A stretch of 64,000 nucleotides of DNA from contig BQMF02000095.1 in the NCBI GenBank assembly GCA_027922465.2, positions 62,001 to 126,000 of the forward strand, read 5' to 3'. A model generated the notes under the pieces. It did no database searches and was not told where the DNA came from. It saw only the letters and a list, made by a program, of their open reading frames with translations. This document shows, piece by piece, positions 1 through 16,000 of the stretch. A program made the position numbers and the translations under genes. This DNA comes from Turritopsis dohrnii. Taxonomy: Eukaryota > Cnidaria > Hydrozoa > Anthoathecata > Oceaniidae. How positions within the stretch are numbered: the stretch's first letter is position 1; the number at the start of each line of letters is the position of its first letter.

Positions 1-3752
<3,752 letters not shown>

Positions 3753-4239
3753 GTAGGCAAACATATATTATATGTAGGTGTTGTTACCATGAATTGACCT
3801 CAAAAAAAGCCCTGAACCTTTTCTCCAAACTTTTTTTATAATATGACTGTCTCAAAAGTCGCACTCTGGACGCACTGTTACACTGAGCTGCTACTTGAAC
3901 TCTCCTCAATTGAATTTTGTTTGAATTAATTGACTTGTTAAACTTAGTGAGAAGTTTGTGCAGAATCTACTTGTTTTTTATTATTGTTACCATTATGATT
4001 ATTATTTTTATTGTTTGTTATTGTTATTTGAACGAGGAAGAAAGAGGTAATTTGTGGTACTTCACTGGCAATTAGTTCGCTGCTGTTTACCTATTGATTT
4101 TTGCTGGATGTTTCTGGACGTTTCTTCCTAATGTTGACTGCAGTTGCTCTATGTTGGTACGAAGTTTGTATTTTAAGGAACACACGAGGGACAGACTGAT
4201 TTACTCGAAGTGATTGAAAGTAAAGAAGAGGCAAATAAA
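3753..4239 (+). other. cdc42 3' untranslated region with candidate poly(A) signal
   Basis: AT-rich non-coding sequence after the cdc42 stop. The first clear AATAAA is at 4234-4239, giving a 3' UTR of about 500 nt if used. Later sites are possible. Confidence 0.45.
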
Positions 4240-6213
4240 TGTATAATTTTTATAGTTCCATAACAAGAAAAAAAATTATGGAAATATTTGTGTAACCTAG
4301 TAGGCACGATTTGTAATGTGATTTTTTTAAAGAAAATCTTACATGAACGAAACCTTCATTCACCTCCAATTTAGGATGAGTTATGTTTTGTTTGTTTTTA
4401 AGTGAGGCCTGGTGACTACTGTCTTGTATTTCTCATTGTATGTTACACACTGCTGTTGTAAAACTGATAAATCGATTATCTTCGTTTTTTATGGTCCTCC
4501 TGATCTGGATGAGAGATACGCGTAAAACATGTACATAAATATATTTGTAGCGTCGTAACACCTGGTGTTTTATTCAACCTGTCAGAATTTTTTCTTGCGG
4601 TCCGATTGTAGTGGAAACTAGATATGTAACAGGGTAAGTACAGACTGGGAAAGTGAGGGAGGAAAAACAGGATGTCTTATATTTAACTCCGACCTTTACA
4701 TGAGGAGGGTGCATATGTGTGTTGCCCTTGTTGAAGGACATTCATGCACTTCTGAAGTCTCTTGGTCCATCTCTTTTAGCATACAATGCAAATATGAGAT
4801 CTAACATCATATACCGTAGTCAGTGAGAATGACATAAAATTGTGTGCTACTGTCACAAAAAGTTGCGTTTTAATCTCCAACCACATTTTCTTGAAAGTTT
4901 ATTTGTTCGATTACGAAAAAGGTGAGTTGTTTTAAAAATCGTCATGAGTTTTGTAGATAAGCATTGTTGTGATTGGTTGGGGGCATCAACCTCAAGAATT
5001 TTCTTCGTTACAAACAAGCCAAGGAAATTATACGCGGGCGTCAATTTTCTTACGGACAAAATATTTCAATTATTTGAAATATTCGACAGACGATTGATTA
5101 AAGTTTCTCTTAACTTTTAGTGTTAAAAAATCTTCTTGATAGCAAATTTTTGTTACTACAATATTGATGTAAAGTACAACTCATTTTGACTCCTCGCGAA
5201 CTTTTCTTGTTACCAATTTTTTAAGGTTGCTATAGTAACATAAGACAAAATAATTTTCTTTGTTTTGATATTTACCAAGAAAAAAAGATAAAGTACGCTC
5301 GCTCATGAAAAAGAGTCCAAACCAACTTATAGCCATTTTTCTCTACACATGAAAGAATCTGTTATGATGGTTTATCAAATTGACCTCGCATTTGGAATTT
5401 AATTTTCAGAAACAAATATATGTAAATAAAAAGTGTCTCCGGATAAAATAATTCGAGTTCCATTATTTGATGAAAAACTAAACAACTTATAATTTATCAG
5501 ATCTATGACAAAAAGGTTTCGAGCTGTAAAAGTTAGTAACTAAATAACCACCGGTCAAGATTGATAGCAACCTCGTACCCAGGGTCTCTTGCCTTTTCGA
5601 TATGCGATAGCGGCGATCGAAAAGGTAAGAGACCCTGGGTTCGAGGTTGGGTTGATAGGTGTATTCTTCTCCACTAAAGAAAGGGTTATAACGCATCAAT
5701 TGCCAACATGTAAATCCCTAACCACTAGTGTTAGAAGCCTCCATCTTCCCCGATTTTAGAGGACATCGAAACTCACCAAGACTTATAGACACCACGACTG
5801 AGGGTGTTTACCGTTACTTCTCGTGAAACGCAAGAAATGAGACGGCGTATAATACGAAATTACGCGACACACAAATTGCAAAGTTGAAATTAAAAATGTA
5901 ATTTGGACGTTATAAATAAAAAAAAAAATAAAAAAGCCAAAAGATTGAAGTAAAAGATAATTTACAAAAACATACAAGGAGGAGGCCAGCGTTACAAAAA
6001 CATACAAGTAGGAGTATTTCAGATTTCGAAGGTTGCGCAAGCTAAAGCTACGATACGAATACCGATAAAATGACTCCGCGTTGTGAGCTGAAGATATGAA
6101 ACATTAGACATCTTTCCGAGCTTGACGAAAATTGTTTTTAGAAAAAAGCATTATTATTATTTTGGGAATGCGTCTTCTGTTAATTGAGTTTGCATGCTGT
6201 GTTATTTGTTCAA
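4240..6213. other. Intergenic region between the convergent cdc42 and laminin-like genes
   Basis: No exon recognised on either strand; in particular no laminin coiled-coil or LG exons on the minus strand, which matters for the laminin-like gene's end. The notable content is the hairpin repeat at 5568-5649. Confidence 0.5.
5568..5649. repeat. 34-bp-arm inverted repeat (hairpin)
   Basis: Arms 5568-5601 and 5616-5649 are complementary over 34 positions with two mismatches, separated by a 14-nt loop. The outer arm reads CAACCTCGTACCCAGGGTCT and its complement. The unit resembles a short dispersed repeat present in opposite orientations. As RNA it would form a strong hairpin. No transcript evidence. 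Confidence 0.7.
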
Positions 6214-6444
6214 ATGAATAATGCTCAAGAACGTGGTCGTAGTTGTCTAAGTTACAATAACAGTGGAAGTGAAGCTGATAAGCTACTATCAACCCCTGAA
6301 CATCTCATTCCTGAGGGGCGCTATTACTGCGTCCATGGTGCAAACATGAGACTAGCACGAGCACCCATTACCCAAATCTCAGTCCTCCAATTTATGGTTA
6401 GTGTTAATGCTAATAATATAATTTATTATAATTTTTTTTTTTAA
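6214..6444 (+). CDS. Short open frame, possible first exon or spurious
   Basis: A 76-codon open frame starting MNNAQERGRSCLSYNNSG with unbiased, protein-like composition up to about codon 60, where a donor-like GTTAGT follows (LQFM then GTTAGTG). An acceptor-like TTTTTAG lies at about 6135-6140. It sits on the strand opposite the 3' end of the laminin-like gene. I do not recognise the product and see no continuation exon, so it may be chance. Confidence 0.2.
   Translation: MNNAQERGRSCLSYNNSGSEADKLLSTPEHLIPEGRYYCVHGANMRLARAPITQISVLQFMVSVNANNIIYYNFFF
6422..6427 (-). terminator. Candidate poly(A) signal for the laminin-like gene
   Basis: AATAAA on the minus strand, about 260 nt beyond the stop codon of the laminin-like gene. 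It supports the transcript ending here rather than continuing into coiled-coil and LG exons. Confidence 0.4.
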
Positions 6445-6683
6445 AAAAAATACATGATGCCGAAAGCAGTTTCCCGGTAAATAATGTCCATGTCAATTAT
6501 CAATTCTTTTCGTGTATGTCAATAAAACCATCCCATCCTACTGAGACAAACTTTAAACGAACAGAACCCCAAAACAGCATACATTTCATATGTGTACATA
6601 TTATTCCAACTTTTAACATGACCTCTATATGATAAGGCCAAGAAAGTTTTATATAATAGCTTCAAATTTGGCTCCTTTTCTGC

Positions 6684-9600
6684 CTATCCATACAGCTTGT
6701 CTTTCGGTCTGCAAAACGGAAAATGTCCTATCACACATTTCGAACAATCTCTAGCGGTGAAACCGACCTTGCAAGCGCACTGCCCGTCGTATTGGTTGCA
6801 CTTGACGGAGGTCAGTGTACCTTGCGGGTGGCACTTGCATGGCTGTGGGTATTTGTTGAGACCTAACGTTAGCTCAAAAGCGGATGTACGACAAAAATCT
6901 TTATTCGCCATTTCGACGTATTTATCTTTCCGACCGACGCATTTACGTAAATATCGTTTGGACAAATCTAATGGGTTGATGTCCAGGAGGTTTCGACGTC
7001 GGTAGTCTGTCGTAGTAACTAACGTTATTCTGTCCTGAAAATGTCAGAAGTTTGAAAGAATAAACAACGCTGGTGGTTTGTACAGCAACTTAAACTTCAT
7101 CCGGGCGTCGTATTTTACAGTATTCATTGGTACGATTATGAATTATAGAAGCAAAGGTTAGGGCGGAGGACGAAAAAAACTTACCACCCAAACTTGATGT
7201 TGCGGCAACATGGTCAACGTCGCTCTTAATATATTTCCACTAATGGCGAATCTCTGCGGCAAATCCTCGTCTAAATACGTCACCACACTCCGACAACCGT
7301 ATATGCTCGGACAGTATTTGAAGCTAATCTATATGCAAAACAAAATAGCATCTCTACCGTGAAGCATCTAGCAGGATACACACAAATTGTAAAATCTTCT
7401 TAAAAGAAATCAGTGGTTAGGCGTTATTGAATATTGGAAATAGTGGCACTATTGTAATTTTTAAAATAATGAGGGGCGTTTTTAGTCACCCAAATACAAT
7501 CCAAACCTATCAATGAAATGTTGGCAGATGGTCAAAAATTCTTTGTGAGAAAAAACCTGAGTTTTCTGAAATACACTCATTTCATGGATAAAGACCAAGA
7601 AAATAAGTAACCTTTCCAGCATTAGCTCGCAGATATGTGGCGATGACAATCTTCGCGTAAAAATCTTCGAGGGACGGCTGGTAATAGTGGACCAAGATGT
7701 AATAACCGTTGGTTTTCAATGGTGCAATCCAACGCAGATTTCTCTAAGAAAGAAATAGGTGGACGGTTGAGCTATCCTTTAACAATTCGGTCATGATTAC
7801 CAAGACAATCACATAGTCTGGATTTTAAAGGACGTGTCAAGGTATTGAGATTTACAGTAGTTTAATCTACCTGGTATCTTGATAGAAGAACTGCAACAGT
7901 AGATGCTTGCCCATCAGGTGGAGCACTGTTAAACAGCGACACACCTCTTGCCGATTCCGCTTCAAGTGTATGCATGGTGTCAGTGACGGGATATGATCCG
8001 TCAATACAACGGGATATCCGACGCATACAATAAAACGCCGGTGTTATAAAATTCGAGCTCCATCGTGTTACAGGAGCGAGCGAAATTAAATCCTAAATCA
8101 AACAAATTTTCCCATACTATCTTCAGAAATATCGATTCCGAGGTACTTTTAAATGCTTATAAAGAAACATTATGTAATTATAACCAACAGGCACTGCTCA
8201 AAGAATGGCTTTCAGATAACCAATACGTTCCCATTCTCGTTTTTGGGAATCCCTTCTAACACCATAACATATGTAACTGATAAATGATCAAAATTGAAAT
8301 ATATTTTGTCGAAACTTCAATAAATATATGTTCACTATCTTTTCCCTTGTAAAATCAAAAAGAAATTACAGAACATCAATCAGGACTACAGAATAATAGT
8401 TGTACTCACAAGGTATACGCCTCTTCCACTCAAGACTTTCAATTCAAAATATCTTCTGCGATTACCGCCTTTGTACGACGCCTTACGCCCATCACTTAAG
8501 ACAACAACTTGACGGCAACCGAATGCATATGAACACGGAAATAGCTCCACAGTACCTGAAAGTGAATTCACATCACGTTTTAGAACGCGATGGATACCGT
8601 AGTTTTCGAATTTAACGCGCCCTCTCATTAACGCGCCATTTTTTGCAAAAATATTAATTTACTTTCCTTGTAATTTACTTTTCTCATTAAAAAAAACACC
8701 AATTTTTCTTCTAATTCTTTATTTTCCCCTAATTATTAAAGCGCATTCAGGTTCCATACTTTTTATAATATGTTTTCCTTCAATTTTTCACACATGCCGG
8801 CGAAAATAATTATTTTTTCTCGCGCGTTAACTTAAGAAACAAAACTACGGTATCCAAATCTATTAAGTGCAAGTCTATTGAATACATTGCCCAACTCAAA
8901 AAGTAATAAAAACATTTTAGAAACACGGATATATTTTTAGTTTAAACACACCCAGAGGGTTTTGGATATAAAAAATTACACTACCTGTTTCTGTAAGAAA
9001 ATTATTCCTAATCTTTACCGACAGTACCGAACTTTCCGATTCGGTATTGAGGTATTGCAGGATGACGTAGTAACTGTCAGCCATATTGATTTGCGTTGAA
9101 AAGTAAAAATCCTGAATAAAAAAAAAAGAATGGATATTGAATAAATAAAGTGACGGACAACAAACAAACAAACAAACAGCAACAACAACAAACAAACAAA
9201 CAAACAAACAACATACCTTCTTGATAAGCACAGCACCATTGATATTAGCACCACTATATTTGAATGTATCAAAATGTTTCAAGGTAGTTGAGGCGAAACT
9301 TTCAGCTTCGAGTGAAATCGCTTTTGTACGAGTTAAATCGTAAAATGTATACATCAAGCAATATCGCTTTGAATCTTTTATGGTGCAAGGGTTATGGATC
9401 GATCTTGATACTTTTCGTTCGGCAAAGTGTTCCACTGGAACGATGGTCAATTGGTTCTGCAAAGAAAGCATCTGTCATTAAGAAGAGTTTTATTTCATGC
9501 TTACACAACCACCATCGTTTTTACATATTTGCAACAATTGTCGACCTCTCTGTCATAAAATCTTCCCCGTAAAGCACTACTGCTTTACTGAGCAAAAACA

Positions 9601-10067
9601 AGGGAAATCTCATCGATTGGTGGCTCAGTGGCGGACTGTTCATCATCAGAAGGCCGCTTTAAACACCTGACCGAGTCCTACCAGTGATTATAACAGTTTG
9701 AATCCATTTACTGAGGTTAAGACCTGGATAAATGCCTAGGAGGTCATCTTGTTGAACGGTTGCTCAAATGGGGCTTTCAATACTCGAGGAAACTGTTTGC
9801 AGGAGCTTTATTGATTACTACAGTTCTGTCAAGACTGAAGAGGCCATCTTGGGTAACCCACTAATAGCTATGTAAATCGAATTGTCAAGACAGCATGGAC
9901 CGAATATCCACTTACAAATAATATAGTTTGATGGAAGATAATCTGCAAATTCCAGACTCCTTCTTCCAGTTGTAAAGCAAACAGCGACCTATTTTGTTTG
10001 ACTAAATCGACGGTAGGTTGCAATACTTTTTTACTTCTCAGATGGTGTCTCAAGGACATGTATTTAT
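6684..10067 (-). CDS. Laminin-like gene: domain IV'' copy 2, one LE and stop
   Basis: Exons 9916-10067, 9217-9456, 8985-9111, 8410-8555, 7871-8092, 7612-7743, 7185-7328 and 6684-7034. The order of motifs repeats that of copy 1: LEEGVWNLQI, VPVEHFAERK, YYVILQYLNTESESS, PCSYAFGCRQVV, YYILVHYYQPSLEDF and KYCPSIYGCRSVV. Similarity to copy 1 is clear but low, so the duplication is old. The last exon holds one LE (CKCHPQGTLTSVKC to CVIGHFPFC) followed by RPKDKLYG and TAG. Confidence 0.85.
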
Positions 10068-13000
10068 CTAGACAGAAAAAAGAACGTGTGAATTTTCTGA
10101 ATGGGAGAAAACTTCCATCAAACTTTCAGTTTTGAGAGAAGATACAGATATATATATACATTTAATAACGTCATCTTTTCTGATCTATTTCAATTATTTA
10201 TCCTTTATCCTTTACAACGTCCTGTCAAAACCAATAAGCTCTTTTGTATAAAGCCATAAAGGAACAGTATAAGGAATAAAAAAAAACAAAGAATTTTCTC
10301 TATGAAATGATTTCGAAACTAACCCATTTTGGTAAATTCCAAATCAATTTGACCAGCTGGTTTTGTCGTCGATGCGTAATATATCAAAATGTAATACGGT
10401 CTGGTTGCATTAGCATTCAAGTCTCTATTGACACTGTGGCGGTGTTCATTTGGCCGTACATGTAGTTTGAGTTGGCGAGACGCAAAACTTTCGTTAACTT
10501 TAGCTCCATCAAAGTTCTTTAAGTACTCGACTGATGCACTGGGCGCAACATCGTTACCGTTGAAAATGAATTGACCAATCGGTGGCAAATAATAGTCGCC
10601 AGGGGAGACGCGATCACAGCGTTGACCAGTGACACGAGCCTTGCATTTACACTGGCCTGTGTTCTTATCGCAAACGCCGTGTAAGGAGCCACCAGCACTA
10701 CAAAGACAGGCTAAAAGAAAAGACCCCACAGTTTATAAGGGCGCAATACAATCACAGGCGCAATACAACTACGGATTCCAACTTGTCTAAATGATTTATT
10801 AACGGCAACAATTTTTCACAGACAATTTTAAATGTTTGACGTCGTTTTCATTCAGACCTCACTTTCATACCAAAACAAATTCCAAAGGTATGTAATGGTT
10901 AGCAGTTAAATTTCACTTACTCAAATCGCTAAAGAAGGAATAAACAATTTCTTACGTTGGCACGTAAACACACGGTCAGTTTTCACTACGTAGTAGCCAT
11001 CTTTACATACGTCACAATACAATCCTACAACATTCGGTTGACATACGCACTGTCCAGTTACAAGGTCACACGGTCCAGAACCAGGTATGGTACCAAACGA
11101 AGAACAATTACATTTAGCGCAGCCGTACGGATTCCGACTACTTAGACCATAAAAATTTTGTTTGCAACGACCACAGTCGCGACCTTGAACATTCACTTTG
11201 CAATCGCACCGATTCTGATGAAAAAAAAAAAGAAATATCTCATTCGAGAAATCAACAAGAAAACTAGTATGATGATATCTCGCTAAGCAACAAACACACT
11301 CTTCAAACTCAGCTTCCTTAAGGACACGTGTGTGAATAAACTTACGGCATCTTGCTTATAACAGCCGGTGGGTGAGTCAGGAGTAACGATGATCCCAGCA
11401 GGATTGCAATTGCAGCTGCGACAGAATGGATAACCATAATATCCGACTTGACATCGATCGCATTTCTTGCCGCCATAGTTGCGTAAACACGAGCACTGGC
11501 CATCCTTACCACGACAATTCAAGGTGAAAGAACCACGTCGATCGCAAGAACATTCTAGACATAGAGACAAAAACTAATACATATCTCCCCACGCATCGTG
11601 ATTTCAAGTAACCATCACCATAGAAACGAGGTTTGCATGGAACACTGAAGTTGGCCACGACAGTTTTATGAACCGTTTTAAATCCGAAAAATTCTATTTC
11701 GAACTTTCGACTTTTTTAGACATTCATAAACAGGTTACCTCTGCAATCAGGAAAGCCCCAATACCCCTTCACACATCTGCCACATTGTCGGCCGTGATAC
11801 TTCTCTTTGCACGTGCACTGGCCAAAACTGTTGCAGTCAGCACTGATAGCACCGCCGATAAAACATTTGCAAGCTGCAAAAGATACAAGTCATTCAAATG
11901 GTCGAAGAAGTACACCCTATTTTAAACTTCAAGGGCGCAAGCACATAATAGCGTAAACCACGGGGGGTGAAAATATTCTAAGGGGTCAATATTTTCTACC
12001 ACAGATCACGCAAATCGACCTGGCCTAACAAAGAATTATATATAAAAAATTATGTCGTTTCACCTTTACAGTAAGGAAAACCAAAGAAACCAGTTTGACA
12101 TTTGTCACAGTTTTGTCCAACCACACCAGGTCGGCATCTACACTGTCCACCTATTTTGCTGCATTCGGTTGACAGGGCACCGCGTTTGTTGCAGTTACAC
12201 CTGTACGTCTTGTTGGTGAAGTCAGACGTCAACATGATAAGTGCTTGCATACAGAAGCCATCCGGTGGCTTGGCCAGCGGCAATTGCTCCTCATTTAGAC
12301 AAGATCGTTTGAATTTTGTTGTTAGTTCTGTCCGCTTTGGTAACAACAATTCCTCATAATAGCTTGAATCGGGTACAAGAAACATTGAATCCTAGCAAAA
12401 ACAAAAAGATTAATATACAATGGACGACGGAATAACAGAAACTTTACTGTGATCAGGCAACACACAATTTTGTTTTCCAAACACACTAAAGGAGCAATGA
12501 CTATAGAGCACACAACCACCCACAACCAATCGATTATCAGTTGATTTTTCAATCCTATCAATCTGATGACATTGCTTTTGCTCATATTACAGGGTTCGTA
12601 GCACTTTTACCAAAATATTTTCCCTGACTTTAAGGAGTAAACTACCACAGAGTCAAGATTACACATTTAGAAGTATTAATTTACAGGCTAGAAAAGGGAT
12701 AGAACATTTCAAATTAAGATTGAAGATATTACAATACTATGTTAGTTAACTCTGAAAATATTGATAGATGATTGGGTAAACGAAATTATCATTGAACAAA
12801 GTCAGTAATACACACAATCTTATAAGCAATATTTTCCTGACTCCCTGACCTAAATGGTGAAAAAACTTAAATTTCCCTGACTTTCCAGAAACGTTTTGTC
12901 AAACAGTTTTTTCCCTGTGAGGCTGTGAACCCTGTATTAGATGAAACTACTGCACATAGGTCTGGATACCTAATTGTAACGATGACCAAGCACTATTAAA

Positions 13001-16000
13001 ACCTTTGTCTCTGTGATGCTAATAAATGAATAAACCTTCAAACGTCAGAGCCTCAGTAAACTCCGACATTAAGATTTTTAGAAAATATACAAAAGGTACT
13101 TGATAAATGAATCGACTAATCACATACTATCCACAGTTCCTTTCCATTTGGGATTTCAAAGGTCACAGTCACATCGCCTTGTAGCACACCATTTATAAAG
13201 ACACCTCGACATCCAGCATTCGCGGCACAGTGTGGCACATGCACCATTCCAGAGCTTTTCAGTGCGCCTTGCAAGATTTTAACCTCCATAGAAAAACTTG
13301 GGAAATTCGGCTGGTAGTAGTGATACACCAGTACGTATTTTAGAGATTTTGTCAGTGATGCTTTGAAGAAAACAGCTTTCTAAACGTGGTCACACAAGCG
13401 CTAGCATTATTATGCACACACGTCACAAAAAAAGCAATAGTAAGTGAGATTTTACCTTGGATACAGCATAAACGGCATTGGTCAGTGGATTGGCAGGGTT
13501 ATCTTTAGAAGGTTCAACTAGAATGGAGTCTCTAGGGGTCAAGAATTTGATATTCTGCAAACACCTGTTGTTTTTCATGTAGCATAACTCATGAGGCATT
13601 ATATAGTCGGCTGACCAGTTTGACTTTGGGATTAACGAAATGTAATCCTGGATTGAAAAAAAAGTAGTTAAGCCCCAATAATTTTCAGGTTGATGAAAAT
13701 TTTTATTGAGTAGATCATTTCATGCTTTTGATGATATTACTTCAATTATATTAATATTTGGCTCTTACTCTTTTCATGCACCCAGAATCCCCTCGTTTGT
13801 TTACCTTACTGTCTCCAGTAAGAGTCCTACATCATTAAAACACTTTCACATTCAACAGCCCCAATTCAACATAATTAAAGTTTTTTTGGGATGAATTGCT
13901 CAAGAAATTGATAAAGCAACCTCCAACAGAGCATGAGACCATCAAAGGCTTACATAAAATATCACATTCAACAAACAAACAAACAAACAAACAGGTTCTA
14001 ACAATCAAGTAAATCCACTAACAATGGCAAGTGATCCACGAATATTTCCGATAAAAGTGACTGCAGATGTCTCATTTACAGTATACTTGAATGCCAAAGG
14101 ATTTTGGTTACTTTGTAGCACGACTCCACGACAAAGGAACTGGTACAAACAGGGGATGGTTTCGATGTATCCACGCCTGCCATTGGAATCTAAAAAAGCA
14201 GAAAGTGATTTATGATTAAAACTAAAATGATGCAGTTTTGAGATCTTCCTTATCATTCATTAAGCCACGAAAACTTGTGAAAAATTTCAGCTAATATAGA
14301 CAAAAAAAGTAAAGATCTTTGGTTTAAAGCACACCAAAGCAATCGGATATATAACTGATTTAACTCCAGACTAGTCACTGTAGTTCTGATGCTCCAATGA
14401 TGCTATTTTAGTCAATACATAACACAAATTGATGATGTAATTGGAACTTTGGAAATTACTGAGAGTAAGTGTAAAGAAAAAAGATACCATCATAGACATC
14501 TAATCTGTATGTTCGAGAATCCGGGTTGAAATATGTCACAATTAAAAAGTATTCATCTGTCTTTGTAGCAGATATTTGCAGTGTCAATGCAATCTAAAAA
14601 AATTCATTTAAAGGCTGTCAGTGTAAGAACCATATTTTTGTCTTTTTGCACATACCCAAACCTTGGGTTTCTTTTTTGATTTTCTGCAATTGAATAAATA
14701 TAATATAGATAGGCTTAAGCTATCTTGAATGTTGAAGCACTATTAAAAGTTGGTATGACGAAATGTTTTTACCTATCTAACTTATCCATTCATCCATTAT
14801 CTTATTTTGTGCAAAAACAAAGAGATTTAGATGAAATTGACCCATGTTATAAAGGTAATAAAAAATGGCAGACTTTGGATGAGTTTGGTGAGTACCAAAC
14901 GTTTTCCTGATACATACATACATTTCACACTGGTCTGAATCAGAATAAACAAAAAAAAGTGCATACACAAGTAACACTTCACCTGGCTTTTGCTGAGTTC
15001 AGCCATATTGTTTAATACAGGCAACTGCAGTAACAAGTCAGGATCGGCAAACAGTTTAGTTCTTTTTACATCATCATTGCCATAGCCTTTGTTATCAGTA
15101 CCACTCTCAGCTTGGATCATTTGAAATTTGTCGAGTTTGATGTACTTATGCATTTTGCAGATTGTATTTTTTGACTGTCCAGCCATGCATGCTGGCACAT
15201 CTTTGGGCTGAAGTTTATTGGCTGTATAGTATTCCTCAGGTAGAATAGCAACATGGTCCTATAAACACACACTAACATGAAAGTTTAAAAGCACAGACAC
15301 AAGATCCTATTACAGCTATATTATGAAAATAAAATGGAAATTTTGTCTGATTCCATAAAGCAAATATTGTAAAAATAAAATAACTATTCTTTTTAATTTT
15401 TGAAATATATAACCAATTATGCTTAACTCACCACAAGAACATTAGTAGATATTGTTGACAATTCTATTTCCCACAACCCTGTGGTCAAAACAATCTCTTG
15501 AGCACCATTGCCAACTTGAAGCATGGCATAACTTGGCTTTTCTTTGAAAAATTGTTTTCCAGTATAAAAATCAATGACACCAGAGTACGAAATATCTTTG
15601 TCTGTATCATCAATGTCAAAAATAAAGAGAAAAGAAAGAAACTGTGTACTGACAGAAAAAGATTTATGAAACATTTATAAAATAACATTAAGCTATAAAT
15701 AATAATGGAAGTTTAAAACACAAACACTCACACAAAGCATTCTGTTAATTATCAGGCTTATGTATTTTGTTTACCTCATGTTTGATGCCATTTTGACCAT
15801 GACGATAATTCTCTATTAGTATGGCTACTTAACTACAAATATTTCCCTAAAGACCCTGATAATCCTCAATGTAATCACAACGTCGCTTACATAACTTTCA
15901 ATTTGATCCTAGGTAGTTTGAATGACAACAAAATGCATCACATCTACCAAATCAAAAGCAAAATTATTTTAATTGATATGTTTTCTGCATGATCTATTGC

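Noticed and set aside
6684..6700. Weak donor GTATGG before the laminin-like stop codon as evidence of further exons
   Set aside because: No laminin-type exon is visible on the minus strand between 4.2 and 6.7 kb, and a poly(A) signal follows the stop.
9158..9213. Short regular repeats resembling a CRISPR-like array
   Set aside because: Simple CAAA/CAA microsatellite without spacers, in a eukaryotic intron.
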